From G965230065 sp965230065 (GTDB taxonomy: Bacteria > Bacteroidota > Bacteroidia > Cytophagales > Cyclobacteriaceae): 64,000 nt of DNA. Below the pieces are notes generated by a model that did no database searches, was not told the DNA's origin, and worked only from the letters and a program-made list of their open reading frames with translations. Made by a program: the position numbers and the translations under genes. The DNA is taken from NCBI GenBank assembly GCA_965230065.1, contig OZ245942.1, forward strand, positions 5,828,001 through 5,892,000, read 5' to 3'. Shown here one piece after another: positions 17,261 through 26,785 of the stretch (position 1 is its first letter; each line of letters begins with the position of its first letter).

Positions 17261-18370
17261 TTACTTCAATATCTTCTTAATAAAAGCAACTTCTTCTTTC
17301 TTATAAGGCTTTCCATTTTCCCTGAAAATATCATGAAACCACAAAGGTGGCTCATCATCATACGCCTGCTGCCAGGAATCCCAGGGGTAAATGGTGTTGC
17401 TCTTTCCGGCTACCAAGCCCCAGTTGACCATCCCAACCTTGTTTTCTTTGGCAATGGGCAAAATGTCCTGAAAAGTACTGCCTGTGGGACGGGCCATGTA
17501 TTCAGTGCAAATCATCGGGCGGTTGAATTGCTTGATCTGTTCTACCCTATTTTTGAAATCTTCAGCATTGGAATAATTATGAAATGTAATGATGTCAGAA
17601 TGGGTAAATAACCATCGGTTCATATCGTTCATTTTGTCCAAACTTGACCAATCGCCATACCAGGGAGCCGAAGTAATGGGTTGGGATGGAGCGGCTTCCC
17701 TTGCCCAGCCAAAGGCAGCTTTTACCAGTTCTACGCCCAGTTCTTTCTTGTTTTCGGGTTCTTCTTTCAGGTTGTTTTTTCCGTAACTGTTGGCATTGTC
17801 ATTGTCCGGCTCGTTCACAATGTCCCAGGCAAGGATGCGGTTGTCATCTTTAAAATTACTTACCAGCCAAACCACATATTCTTTCAGTTCGGGCCACTTG
17901 CTTTTGTCGGTTAAATAACCTGCCCCCGGGCTTTGTACCCAGCCTGAATTGTGTAAGCCTTGCTTGGGCTCAGGCTGTTTTCCGGCTTTGGGGTATGGAT
18001 CCCACACTGAGTCAAAAATGACAAACATGGGGCGGATACCATGCTTTTGACAAATATCCAAAAACTCAGAGATACGGTTTTTATAACCTTCCGCATCGGT
18101 TTTGTAAGGTATGTCATGCAGGTAAACACGCATGGTATTCATGCCCAGCTTTTCTGCCCAACCTAGTTCTTTATCAATGAGTTTAGGTGACCAGGTTTCG
18201 GCCTGCCACATTTCCAGTTGGTTGATGGCATTGGAGGGCACAAAATTAGCTCCTACCAGCCAGGGTTGTTGTGCATACCAGGCATTTGCTTCTTCAACAC
18301 TCCATTGCGATTGGGCAAAGGCTGTTGCACAGAAAAAAAACAGTAGTGATAGAATCGTTATCTTTCGCAT
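17261..18370 (-). CDS. GH5-like (clan GH-A) secreted glycoside hydrolase
   Basis: This is a 369-residue protein with signal peptide (FFCATAFAQ). It has the TIM-barrel pattern of clan GH-A: NTMRVYLHD near strand 2, RPMFVIFDSVWDP near strand 3, acid/base Glu187 in AWDIVNEPDND, and nucleophile Glu290 in MICTEYMARP. Relatives are often labelled cellulase-family or 1,4-beta-xylanase, but such labels are loose and I do not assign a substrate. Both catalytic acids are present. The stop lies just upstream of E3, and the start is 11 bases after the sulfatase stop, so it is co-transcribed with that gene. Confidence 0.8.
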   Translation of the reverse strand: MRKITILSLLFFFCATAFAQSQWSVEEANAWYAQQPWLVGANFVPSNAINQLEMWQAETWSPKLIDKELGWAEKLGMNTMRVYLHDIPYKTDAEGYKNRISEFLDICQKHGIRPMFVIFDSVWDPYPKAGKQPEPKQGLHNSGWVQSPGAGYLTDKSKWPELKEYVVWLVSNFKDDNRILAWDIVNEPDNDNANSYGKNNLKEEPENKKELGVELVKAAFGWAREAAPSQPITSAPWYGDWSSLDKMNDMNRWLFTHSDIITFHNYSNAEDFKNRVEQIKQFNRPMICTEYMARPTGSTFQDILPIAKENKVGMVNWGLVAGKSNTIYPWDSWQQAYDDEPPLWFHDIFRENGKPYKKEEVAFIKKILK

Positions 18371-18381
18371 AAATTTGTGTT

Positions 18382-19791
18382 TTATTTACCTGATGAAAAA
18401 GTTATTGCTTTAAATATCTGTTCCGACATTCTTTTTACTATATCTGGGTATTCTTCTGCCAGGTTTGTGGTTTCTGCCAGGTCTTCTTCCAGATTGTACA
18501 GTTCTGCCCCGGTGTTGTCAGCATTAACCAATAGTTTCCATTCACCATCCCGCATGGCCATGTTCGGACTTACATACCTTGGGTTTCCTGGCTTCAGATA
18601 GAAATCTTCCCGCCCATATTCCCAGTAAATGGGCTGGTTCCTTACCTCTGGCTTTCCCTGCAGTGCCATACTCATATCTTGTCCGTCAAACTTAATGTCT
18701 GGGAGTATTATTCCAGCCAGTTTGCAAAATGTCGGGAATAAGTCAGTAGCATGCAACACAGTGGTACTATCTACGGCCCCTGCTGGAATTTGACCGGGCC
18801 ACCGTGCCAGAAAAGGCATTCTGATGCCTCCTTCATACAGGCTCCATTTTCGTCCACGGAAAGGATGGGCACTCCCCGGTGGCTGGTAGTACTGCTTGTA
18901 ATACATGGGCCAGTCGGTAGGGCCGTTATCACTGGTAAACACCACCAACGTCTTTTCTGATAAGCCCAGTGCATCCAGTTTTTCAAGCACCCTTCCTACC
19001 TGCTGGTCTAAATTCCAGAGGGTTGCCAAAAAATCCCTTTTGTAAGGATTGTTGTCATAGGTCCTGAACTTTTCACGCCATTCAGGCTTGGGCACAAAGG
19101 GATCATGTACATCCCCAGGCCATAAATGAATGTAAAAAGGGCTGTCTTTATGTTGCTCAATGAAGGAAAGGGTACTATCTACATAGATGCCCGTGCGTTC
19201 CCATTTCTCTACCCAGCGGATATTGCCCCTGCCCAATTTCGCATTGGCTTCAGATAACCCCTGGCCTTTTATTAACAACCTGTCTCCTAACCCTTCAAAA
19301 GATACCAGGGAGGCATCAAAGCCATACGCCTGTGGCAAAGGTGCGTCTCCCACATCGCGCCCACCCCCCATGTGCCACTTGCCAAAATGGGCGGTGGCGT
19401 ACCCGGCATTTTTCATGGAGCGTGCCAGGGAAGAAGCCTCGGGGTTCAGAAAATTATCCATGCCCCGTTTGGTATTTTGCTCACTACTTGCCAGATAAGA
19501 ATAGATGCCATGCCGGAACGGATACTGTCCTGTGGTGATGGCTACCCTGGAGGGTGAACATATGGGGGATGCTACATAAAAGTTGGTGAATTTTATGCCT
19601 TCATGGGCCAGGCGGTCAATATTTGGTGTTGCAAGTTCGCAGTTTCCAAAAGCACTCAAATCAGCATATCCCATATCATCAATAAAAATAAAGATGATGT
19701 TGGGGCGTTCCGAAGCAAGTGTGGACTGTTGGCCAAAGGCGTTTGCAGCTATGAATATAAAAGAAAGTATAAGAGGTATAATGTGTTTCAT
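18382..19791 (-). CDS. Formylglycine-dependent sulfatase (S1 family), copy A
   Basis: The start at 19791 (MKHIIPLILSFIFIAANAFGQ) gives a clean signal peptide; an in-frame ATG at 19809 would add six residues. The core RPNIIFIFIDDMGYADLSAF supplies the metal-binding aspartates. The modification motif is CSPSR, its Cys encoded at 19558-19560, to be converted to formylglycine by a maturase that is not in this window. Later marks are HFGKWHMGG and VVFTSDNGPTDWP. It should remove sulfate from a saccharide in the periplasm. It lies between the FG-GAP gene and the GH5-like gene. The positional specificity and S1 subfamily cannot be told by eye. Confidence 0.93.
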   Translation of the reverse strand: MKHIIPLILSFIFIAANAFGQQSTLASERPNIIFIFIDDMGYADLSAFGNCELATPNIDRLAHEGIKFTNFYVASPICSPSRVAITTGQYPFRHGIYSYLASSEQNTKRGMDNFLNPEASSLARSMKNAGYATAHFGKWHMGGGRDVGDAPLPQAYGFDASLVSFEGLGDRLLIKGQGLSEANAKLGRGNIRWVEKWERTGIYVDSTLSFIEQHKDSPFYIHLWPGDVHDPFVPKPEWREKFRTYDNNPYKRDFLATLWNLDQQVGRVLEKLDALGLSEKTLVVFTSDNGPTDWPMYYKQYYQPPGSAHPFRGRKWSLYEGGIRMPFLARWPGQIPAGAVDSTTVLHATDLFPTFCKLAGIILPDIKFDGQDMSMALQGKPEVRNQPIYWEYGREDFYLKPGNPRYVSPNMAMRDGEWKLLVNADNTGAELYNLEEDLAETTNLAEEYPDIVKRMSEQIFKAITFSSGK

Positions 19792-19848
19792 AATGGTTTG
19801 TTGTAACAAAAGGTTAAACGTCCTATCCGGGTTCTATTTCACAAGACG

Positions 19849-19888
19849 CTTCACGCAGGGTCGCTCCACGCCGGGTCGCTTGCAGCAG
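19849..19888. repeat. Short tandem repeat, 15-bp unit
   Basis: Two adjacent 15-base units, CTTCACGCAGGGTCG and CTCCACGCCGGGTCG, are followed by a partial third, CTTGCAGCAG. They lie in the 100-base gap between the FG-GAP gene stop and the sulfatase start. The units differ at two positions. The sequence recalls the GGGTCGCTCC stretch inside element E1 (about 2335-2347), so it may be a decayed fragment of the same kind of repeat. Confidence 0.55.
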
Positions 19889-19909
19889 AGACTGTTGGTT
19901 ACAATAGCT

Positions 19910-22900
19910 CTAATTATTCTCATAACTGATTACATCTACCACTTCCCTTTGATTTCCTTTGAAATCGGTAACCACCACATTTATAACATCCGGGCCAATT
20001 TCCAGCTTTCGTGAAGATTGGGAAAGGTAAGTGCTTCCGTAGTAAAATTCAACTCGCTGTTTTCGGTTGTCTTTATACACCATTTCAGCATAGAAATCGT
20101 TAGGGTTCAGGTCAATCCATTCTGACTGGCTACCTGTATTTTTATCTGTTTTACTGAAAACAAGTAAGTTGTCCTGGTTTTGGGTAGCTACCCATAGTTC
20201 TTCTCCTTTTGCCGAATGTACTTTGGCCAGGCCCTTCGCATCACCTTTTACATAAAAACCGCTTTTCGCGATACTCATGCACTGGAAGTTTCCTTTTCCG
20301 TCTCCTTGTAAACACAATCCGTTAAAAGCATCGTGCCGGCCGGAAAGGGGCTCCATGCCATAATCATTGCCTACCAATAAAAGGTCGAGGTTGCCATCAT
20401 CATTCACATCTTCGGCAAGCATTCCATAGACCGGGGCCACCTGGGCTTCTATGGGTAAAGGTTTTATGGCAAACTGACCATTGCCCTTGTTTTCAATATA
20501 ACTGGAAGAAAGATGGGTAGCGGTCAGTTTCATAGCATTTTTTCGATTTTCTTCACTCCAAAGTTCATCCACAGATGCCCGGCCGTAAGATTCGTAAGTA
20601 GGGTATTCTTTCCGGATAGAAATCATCTGGCTGATCATATCATCGCGGGTATGCATGGGAAAAAGTTTCCGGCTGCCATCTTCGGCTTTCATATAACAAA
20701 ATACCATGGGATCCATCAGGCCATTCCCGGTCAGGTCTTTGGCGTACAGGGTCATGGGTTCATCAAAAGTTCCTTTGAAATTTGAATTGAGACCAAGATT
20801 TCCTGCTACATAATCAGTGTCGCCATCGTTGTCAAAATCGCCAGAGGCCAGGCTGTTCCACCAGCCCGTGTGATGGTCAATTCCCGATGACTGGGTTACA
20901 GGCTCGAGTACTTTGCCTGTATTTTTATAAAAAGTGATGGGCATCCACTCGCCCGCTATTACCAGGTCTACCCTCCCATCCTGGTCAAAATCTGACCAGA
21001 GGGCATCGGTAATCATGCCCAATTTTCGCAAAGATGGAGCATAACGCTGTGTAATATCTATGAACAGCCCGTCCCTGTTTTCTAGCAGAAAGCTTTCGGG
21101 GGCTGATGGATAAGAACCGGACACCAAACGGCCACCGATGAACAAATCGAGGTCGCCATCCTGGTCGAAGTCAGCTGCTTTTACACAGGAACCGTGGGAA
21201 AGAATTTTAGGTAGGGCTGTTTCAGATTTTCTAAACACTCCCTTTCCATTGTTGATGTACAACTGATCCTGTATTTCAGGCACATACATTTGAAATTCAT
21301 AACTGCCACCCGCCATGTATAAATCAAGGTCCTGGTCGTTATCCGCATCGAAAAAAAGTATGCCTGTATCTTCTCTGGCAGAATATTTTTCGTCAATAAT
21401 ACGGGTAGAATCTATGGAAAAATTTCCATTTTGGTCTTGCAAAAAAAACATGCCCCGAAAACCAGCAGCCCCTCCCACAAAAAAGTCCTCAAACCCATTA
21501 TTATCAATATCACCCACGGCAATGCCCGGCCCATACTGGCTTAGTTTGTGGGGCAGTATGCGCTGAATATTATAGTCAATCGCGTCCCTTTCCTGGTGTT
21601 TGAATTTTATGCCATATTGCCCGGCCACTGATCGTAACAACGGCTTTTCCATAGCCTGCAGATAACGTTTTTTGCCAGAAACATGGGCATTTTTGTGAGA
21701 TACGGTAACCAACTGATTCACTGTAATGTTGGTAAGAACCTGTCGTTTGCCATCGGGCCATCGCACTTTTAAAGAATCAATTTGTTCTGTTTTTCCTAAT
21801 CCAAAATGTGCCTTGGCATCTACCGTAGACAAATACCCCCGACAGGGAAAATGCTGATACAACTGTTGTTTGTCGCCATCATAATAAATTTGCAGGGTTG
21901 CACCGATGCCTTGTGTATTCGGAGCGGTGCCCTGAAGTTCAACGGTCAGGTGATTTTCGTTGTTTCCGCTAGAGTTGTTCAACGTATTTTCATACACAAA
22001 AGCAGGCTGGTTGATGTTATTCACCACCAGGTCCAGGTCGCCGTCATTGTCCAGGTCAGCATAAGCGCCCCCGTTGGAAAATGATGGATGGTTAAGCCCC
22101 CATGCTTTGGTGCTATCAGCAAATAAAAACCCTCCTGTATTTTTGAACCCATAATTGGGAATTTTGACTTCCTGAAAATACTTTTCTACCATTTCTAGCG
22201 AAGCATTGGTTTTACCCCCATAATTGTCCTGACCATTTTCGTAAACGCTGTAATCCAGATCGGTAACATCACGGGGTAGGCCATTGGTGATGACCATATC
22301 CCGAAAACCATCGTTGTCAAAATCGGCTACCAGGGGTGCCCAGCTCCAGTCGGTTTGGTACACTCCTGCCATATACCCCACTTCACTGAAAACAGGATGC
22401 CCCTCGGGTGTCATACCGTTATTGAGTTGGAGTACGTTGCGGATGTATTGGTGCTGATAATTATACTTTCGGTTATTGAAATAAGAATGATATTCATTCC
22501 CGGACAACATCCTTTTCTTTCGCATATTATCTTCCGGCAGCATCTCCAGGGATACCAAATCAACAAAACCGTCATTGTTAATATCAGCGACATCCGTGCC
22601 CATGGCATACCAGCCTGTATGCTTAAAGTAATCGGCGATACGGTCGGTAAACGTTCCATCCTTATTATTCACAAATAAAATATCGTTGACCACAAAATCA
22701 TTGCTCACGTAAATGTCGGGCCACCCATCCAGGTTAATATCGGTGATGGATGCGGCATGACCGAAACCTTCCAGGAGGATACCTGCTTCTTTGGATACAT
22801 CCGTGAATGTTCTCCCCCCCCCTTTGTCCCCCCTGGGGGGGATAGGGGGAGAATCGTTTCTGTAAAGCCGATCAGTATTCAAAGCAGCACCATCGGTAAC

Positions 22901-23584
22901 TTTAGGGCGGTAAGTAATGGGGGTTTTGGGGTCGTTCAGTGAGTTGGTGAGCATGTACATATCCAGGTCGCCATCTTTATCGTAATCAAAGAATACACCC
23001 TGGGTGCTGTATCCGCTATCGGCCAGTCCGTAGGCTTCGGCGGCTTCTTCAAAAACCGGAATCCCGTTTTCATTGTTTCCCTGATTGATGTACAGCAGGT
23101 TTTTTCGCATCAGCGAATCTTTCAAAAACGTAGCTGATACGTACATATCCAGCCATCCGTCCGCGTTAATATCCACCACAGAAACGCCTGTGCACCACCT
23201 GCCTTCCCCTCCTACTCCTGCCACCTCAGTGATATCTTCAAACCTGAAAGTTTCTTGCTGCTTACCTTTGTTCAAATACAGTTTGTTGGAAACCATATTC
23301 GCTGAAAAATAAACATCCGCCCAACCGTCATTATTAAAATCGCCAATGCCTACACCACCCCCATTGTACAGGTACGCCTCATTCAAAATATTGAGGGTGT
23401 CGCTTTCTGTGATGGTGTTTTTGAAGTCAACGCCGGTTAGGGAGGCAGGGAGCAGTTTAAAAAGAGTTGGGGTTTCCTGGTTAGCAGTTTCAGTATTTGT
23501 ATTGCGGTCAGAACAGCCAAAAACAGTCAATAATACCAGCAAAAGCGGAAAAGCTATTCGACTTACCGAACTACATAAAGCCAT
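19910..23584 (-). CDS. FG-GAP/VCBS repeat lipoprotein with ASPIC/UnbV domain
   Basis: This 1224-residue lipoprotein (lipobox VFGC, Cys24) is made of FG-GAP/VCBS repeats with many calcium-type loops (GDFNNDGWADVYF, DINADGWLDMYV, DFDQDGDLDLFIGG). Between two propellers, at about residues 560-630, is an ASPIC/UnbV domain (GIGATLQIYYDG, FHFG-like AHFGLGKTEQIDSLKVRWPDG). The architecture resembles CRTAC1-like proteins, often encoded near SusC/D or sulfatase genes in this phylum and in Planctomycetes. Function is unknown; surface binding of glycan or protein is the usual guess. One loop contains a G/C-run palindrome read in frame (about residues 244-258) where the family normally has a short loop. 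It precedes the sulfatase gene. Confidence 0.88.
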   Translation of the reverse strand: MALCSSVSRIAFPLLLVLLTVFGCSDRNTNTETANQETPTLFKLLPASLTGVDFKNTITESDTLNILNEAYLYNGGGVGIGDFNNDGWADVYFSANMVSNKLYLNKGKQQETFRFEDITEVAGVGGEGRWCTGVSVVDINADGWLDMYVSATFLKDSLMRKNLLYINQGNNENGIPVFEEAAEAYGLADSGYSTQGVFFDYDKDGDLDMYMLTNSLNDPKTPITYRPKVTDGAALNTDRLYRNDSPPIPPRGDKGGGRTFTDVSKEAGILLEGFGHAASITDINLDGWPDIYVSNDFVVNDILFVNNKDGTFTDRIADYFKHTGWYAMGTDVADINNDGFVDLVSLEMLPEDNMRKKRMLSGNEYHSYFNNRKYNYQHQYIRNVLQLNNGMTPEGHPVFSEVGYMAGVYQTDWSWAPLVADFDNDGFRDMVITNGLPRDVTDLDYSVYENGQDNYGGKTNASLEMVEKYFQEVKIPNYGFKNTGGFLFADSTKAWGLNHPSFSNGGAYADLDNDGDLDLVVNNINQPAFVYENTLNNSSGNNENHLTVELQGTAPNTQGIGATLQIYYDGDKQQLYQHFPCRGYLSTVDAKAHFGLGKTEQIDSLKVRWPDGKRQVLTNITVNQLVTVSHKNAHVSGKKRYLQAMEKPLLRSVAGQYGIKFKHQERDAIDYNIQRILPHKLSQYGPGIAVGDIDNNGFEDFFVGGAAGFRGMFFLQDQNGNFSIDSTRIIDEKYSAREDTGILFFDADNDQDLDLYMAGGSYEFQMYVPEIQDQLYINNGKGVFRKSETALPKILSHGSCVKAADFDQDGDLDLFIGGRLVSGSYPSAPESFLLENRDGLFIDITQRYAPSLRKLGMITDALWSDFDQDGRVDLVIAGEWMPITFYKNTGKVLEPVTQSSGIDHHTGWWNSLASGDFDNDGDTDYVAGNLGLNSNFKGTFDEPMTLYAKDLTGNGLMDPMVFCYMKAEDGSRKLFPMHTRDDMISQMISIRKEYPTYESYGRASVDELWSEENRKNAMKLTATHLSSSYIENKGNGQFAIKPLPIEAQVAPVYGMLAEDVNDDGNLDLLLVGNDYGMEPLSGRHDAFNGLCLQGDGKGNFQCMSIAKSGFYVKGDAKGLAKVHSAKGEELWVATQNQDNLLVFSKTDKNTGSQSEWIDLNPNDFYAEMVYKDNRKQRVEFYYGSTYLSQSSRKLEIGPDVINVVVTDFKGNQREVVDVISYENN
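22810..22854. repeat. G/C-run palindrome inserted in frame in the FG-GAP gene
   Basis: The plus strand reads a run of C (TTCTCCCCC...) then TTTGTCCCCCC, TGGGGGGG, ATAGGGGG and AGAA, so the two halves pair as a hairpin of about 20 bases. In the coding direction this gives SPPIPPRGDKGGG, a proline/glycine string foreign to the surrounding repeats, between LYRND and RTFTDVSKEAGI. It looks like a repetitive palindrome that entered the gene in frame and was tolerated in a surface loop. Confidence 0.7.
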
Positions 23585-23822
23585 TAACTTATTGTTTATT
23601 ATATGATGTTGAGCCTCTATCTATGTAAGTATCATAAACCACCCATATCCCCTATGGGGAGGGTGAAGTTTTTTGTAAAATTTACGATAAGAGTGGATAG
23701 AAAGAAAAGAGTACCCAAAATAAAACTAAAATAAACCAGCTTCTTCAAGCCTGTCCGCCCGGTGTGGTGTTACTGTCTTCCTGGTTAGCTGAACAGGGTT
23801 ACAGCCTGGGTATGGTTGGTAC

Positions 23823-25721
23823 TTATTCCCCGGAAAGACGCACTTTTATTGTAGTTTTCCCTCCCTCAATGGTCCATGCCGGAATCCGAATTTCCAGTCT
23901 TTTTAAGTTATCTTTCTTCATATCTAAAGAAAGTGGTGGTGGATTGAGCGATATGACAGATACTGTAAATTCAGGATGTGAAAGATTCTCTATTTTTAAA
24001 TGCTGTCCGTCTTGTCTTAATATGGCTCCGTCCTTCACAATTTCTACATCAGCCTGCGTAATGAATTGCCAGGTGATCAATTTTGTGGCTTCTGATATTT
24101 CTAACTGATCTTCAATCAAGAGCGAAGCAGGGCTATCTTTCACAAATCTCCTGGTGGCACTTTTCAATTGACCTTCAAAAGTTGGCGTCAAATTAATGGT
24201 AGCTTCAGACCTTTCACCACTTTTAAAATCTACAATGGTAGCTTTACCATCCACCACATGTAGCTCGTTGTTAACGGTAATGGTGCTATGACCTAAATTA
24301 TTCGTATTTATTAATTTCCATCTGTCGCACTCCTGGCACCTGGCCCATAAATCAAAACCTGTTCTTTCAATTACTCCGTAGTTTCTGTATTTGCCGAGGT
24401 CCAAACTCCACCGTACGCCATCTAATTCAAAAACAAAAGAACCCGCATCCAAATTGCCATGGCTTAGGGCGCCCCGCCCCCCTTTCCCACCAAAGTAATA
24501 TTGATGAGGGTCATCTTCTCCACCGGTAAAAAACACCACCGGATTAGCTCCATCTCCTTTCCAGGCAGTTGGGATAGACTCCGCTCCTTCTGCTTCGTAT
24601 TGGGCCAGCCAGACCAAAGAAACGCCCGCTAGCCTGGATATTTTCCCCATTTCTTCCGGTGACCTCAAAAATCTTTCTTTTTCAAAAAAAGTCTTATTTC
24701 CGGTTTTTGCAGCAAACCATGCCAGTGTAAAATCACCATTTTCACTACGCCTTTCTCCGCAGTCGGCAAAGTTGTACAACAAACCTGAAGGGGCATTGGA
24801 TAACATTCTGAATACGGCACTTTCCTTAAAGGCTGGATAATTTAACATACCGAAGTCTGTGCCGAACGCACTCTCAAACATGGCCGCTGTCACCACTGAA
24901 AATGAAGTACCATAGTTCCAATAAGTTGCGCCTTCGGGGTAAACACCATCGGGGCCATATTCTACTAAGGCATGTACCATTCCATCAATTGCCCGGTGAA
25001 TGGTTTTGGCTGCCAGTTCCGGCTCAAGCTCTGCCACAGCGATGGCCGCAGCCACCATGCCACCATTACATACCTGATTCCAGTTACTACTCCCATAAGC
25101 CCAATGGGAATGGTTTCCTCCTTCCGGCCAGCTTGGGTTTATGCCTTTTTCTACCAAAGCGTTTTTAGCCAGGTCAATGGTAGATTGGGGTAAGGCTCCT
25201 GCTGTCCAGTCGATCGCCAGGGCTATGGCGAGGGACATTTCGCCAACATCAAGAAAGTGCCTGGGGTACCAGGTAGGAAAGTTACAGGCGGCAATCACTT
25301 CTTCATTGATGCGCTTTAACATGCGAGGGTCTTTTTCCTTCCGGTAAACCATGCCCAGCATGTTGATTCTATAGAGCATATCTCTTGATATGTCGAGTTG
25401 GTTGTCCTGTGACCTTTCTTCAAGTGGTATATCCAGATTAATGATGGGTTTCTCGAATACACTTTCTGCATTTAATTTTATGGCTTTGTAAACATTCTGA
25501 ATCACCGGATCGGTCTTTAGTTTTTTCCTCAGATTTTCTTCATTTTTCTGATTCAGTACAAGACGGGGCAGCTCTTTGTTCAAACTATTTTCGAGGAAAG
25601 TTACCGATATGGGATTTTGTAATTTTTGGGGTGAATGCTGGGCATTGGCCGTAGGAATACAAAGAAATAGAAGTAATACTGTAGCTGATAGCCATAAATC
25701 TTTTTTATTAAACATTTTCAT
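23823..25721 (-). CDS. Heparinase II/III-family polysaccharide lyase, short form
   Basis: I place the start at 25721 (MKMFNKKDLW...), which gives a signal peptide ending near PTANAQ and leaves 5 bases after the upstream gene's stop; the longer frame from 25754 would overlap it. The 632-residue protein has the alpha/alpha-toroid plus beta-sandwich pattern of heparinase II/III-like lyases: GNHSHWAYGSSNWNQVCNGG, YPEGATYWNYG, then RGALSHGNLDAGSFVFELDG. Asn, Tyr and His in these three motifs are the likely catalytic set. Such enzymes cleave uronate-containing chains by beta-elimination. It shares little with the two 900-residue lyases nearby beyond the fold, so it may act on smaller products. Family (PL) number not assigned. 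Confidence 0.85.
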   Translation of the reverse strand: MKMFNKKDLWLSATVLLLFLCIPTANAQHSPQKLQNPISVTFLENSLNKELPRLVLNQKNEENLRKKLKTDPVIQNVYKAIKLNAESVFEKPIINLDIPLEERSQDNQLDISRDMLYRINMLGMVYRKEKDPRMLKRINEEVIAACNFPTWYPRHFLDVGEMSLAIALAIDWTAGALPQSTIDLAKNALVEKGINPSWPEGGNHSHWAYGSSNWNQVCNGGMVAAAIAVAELEPELAAKTIHRAIDGMVHALVEYGPDGVYPEGATYWNYGTSFSVVTAAMFESAFGTDFGMLNYPAFKESAVFRMLSNAPSGLLYNFADCGERRSENGDFTLAWFAAKTGNKTFFEKERFLRSPEEMGKISRLAGVSLVWLAQYEAEGAESIPTAWKGDGANPVVFFTGGEDDPHQYYFGGKGGRGALSHGNLDAGSFVFELDGVRWSLDLGKYRNYGVIERTGFDLWARCQECDRWKLINTNNLGHSTITVNNELHVVDGKATIVDFKSGERSEATINLTPTFEGQLKSATRRFVKDSPASLLIEDQLEISEATKLITWQFITQADVEIVKDGAILRQDGQHLKIENLSHPEFTVSVISLNPPPLSLDMKKDNLKRLEIRIPAWTIEGGKTTIKVRLSGE

Positions 25722-25726
25722 AACGA

Positions 25727-26752
25727 TTAATTTGTGTCTTTTGAATTTTCCCACTGCTCAACATCAAACAGATAAATACCACAGCCGACGCCTGCATCAG
25801 CCTTAGCATAGGCAGCCTGAAAAGCGATCATTTTTCCATCATCCCTGACCACAGGATTAGACCCTTTGTAATCTTCCAAATCATTAAAAAAAGTCAACCG
25901 TTCCAGGTTTTCACCGGTGCCATCCAGTTTTAATTTATATACATCAATGTGTTTGATTCCTTTTAAGCTGTGCTGGTCACTTTCTATGAGCGTATAGTTA
26001 CCATCAGGAAAAATACCTTCCGGTTCAGAATATTGATTAGGTGATTTAGAAAAATTTACCATCTCACCGGTTTTAAGATGGTAGCCCATTACTTCACTTG
26101 TGAAAAGACCTTTCTCAGTATTACCGTATTGCGTCCAGGTAAACACTTCTTCGGTGGGTCGGATGAAATTCTGTGGCTCCAGAATTCCATCATACTTAAT
26201 TCCATCAACCACTATAGAATCGTTTTTTATGATAAGCTTTTTATTCACTATGGCAGGATTTCCATTCTCATAAGAAATATTGCCGGAGTAAATCACTTTT
26301 TGATCGGGGGTCCACACGATTTTCATGTCGGTCCTGGAAATTGCCGGGCCTTCGTCGATAGCTTCGTCTATCTTCTGCGGAGGGCCGTCTGAACCCTTTT
26401 TGAGAATTTGCATATAAAGGTCGTGCCTTTCCGGGCCACAGGTAAAAAACAAATCTCCGTTCGAGAGCTCATACACCCGGTAATAACCATGCCCTTCTGG
26501 CCGCCAGGATGGCTTTGTGATCTGTTCAGCCATTTTTGTTTCAATGTTCACCTTCCAGGCTTCACCGCCGGCCTTATCCACGAAATATATCCATTTCCCA
26601 TCAAGTGACCATTCAGACCGCTGACCTACATCTGTAAGCGGCGTGATATAACCGGGCAACTTCTCAATCGGGAAACATCCAACAATTTCCTTCTTGCCTA
26701 TATTATAGCAAGCACTTGTTCCTAAAATAAGAATGATTGTCCAAAATTTCAT
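25727..26752 (-). CDS. TolB/PD40-like beta-propeller lipoprotein (possible oligouronide lyase relative)
   Basis: The start at 26752 (MKFWTIILILGTSAC) gives a lipoprotein signal; the ATG at 26770 adds six residues. The protein is built of WD40-like/PD40 blades (DVGQRSEWSLDGKWIYFVD, GNPAIVNKK, SNPVVRDDGKMIAFQ). Seven-bladed propellers of this kind include oligogalacturonate lyases of PL22, which fits its place between a sulfatase and a lyase gene, but I cannot confirm the catalytic residues and a purely binding role is equally possible. It is followed after 5 bases by the lyase start, so the two are translated from one transcript. Confidence 0.65.
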   Translation of the reverse strand: MKFWTIILILGTSACYNIGKKEIVGCFPIEKLPGYITPLTDVGQRSEWSLDGKWIYFVDKAGGEAWKVNIETKMAEQITKPSWRPEGHGYYRVYELSNGDLFFTCGPERHDLYMQILKKGSDGPPQKIDEAIDEGPAISRTDMKIVWTPDQKVIYSGNISYENGNPAIVNKKLIIKNDSIVVDGIKYDGILEPQNFIRPTEEVFTWTQYGNTEKGLFTSEVMGYHLKTGEMVNFSKSPNQYSEPEGIFPDGNYTLIESDQHSLKGIKHIDVYKLKLDGTGENLERLTFFNDLEDYKGSNPVVRDDGKMIAFQAAYAKADAGVGCGIYLFDVEQWENSKDTN

Positions 26753-26785
26753 CTGATGTATTGTAAACATAGTAAACTCATTTTG

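Noticed and set aside
23640..23665. CCCATATCCCCTATGGGG near the FG-GAP start as a copy of the in-gene palindrome
   Set aside because: Only a short run of C and G is shared; the order of the runs differs and the match is too weak to call a copy.
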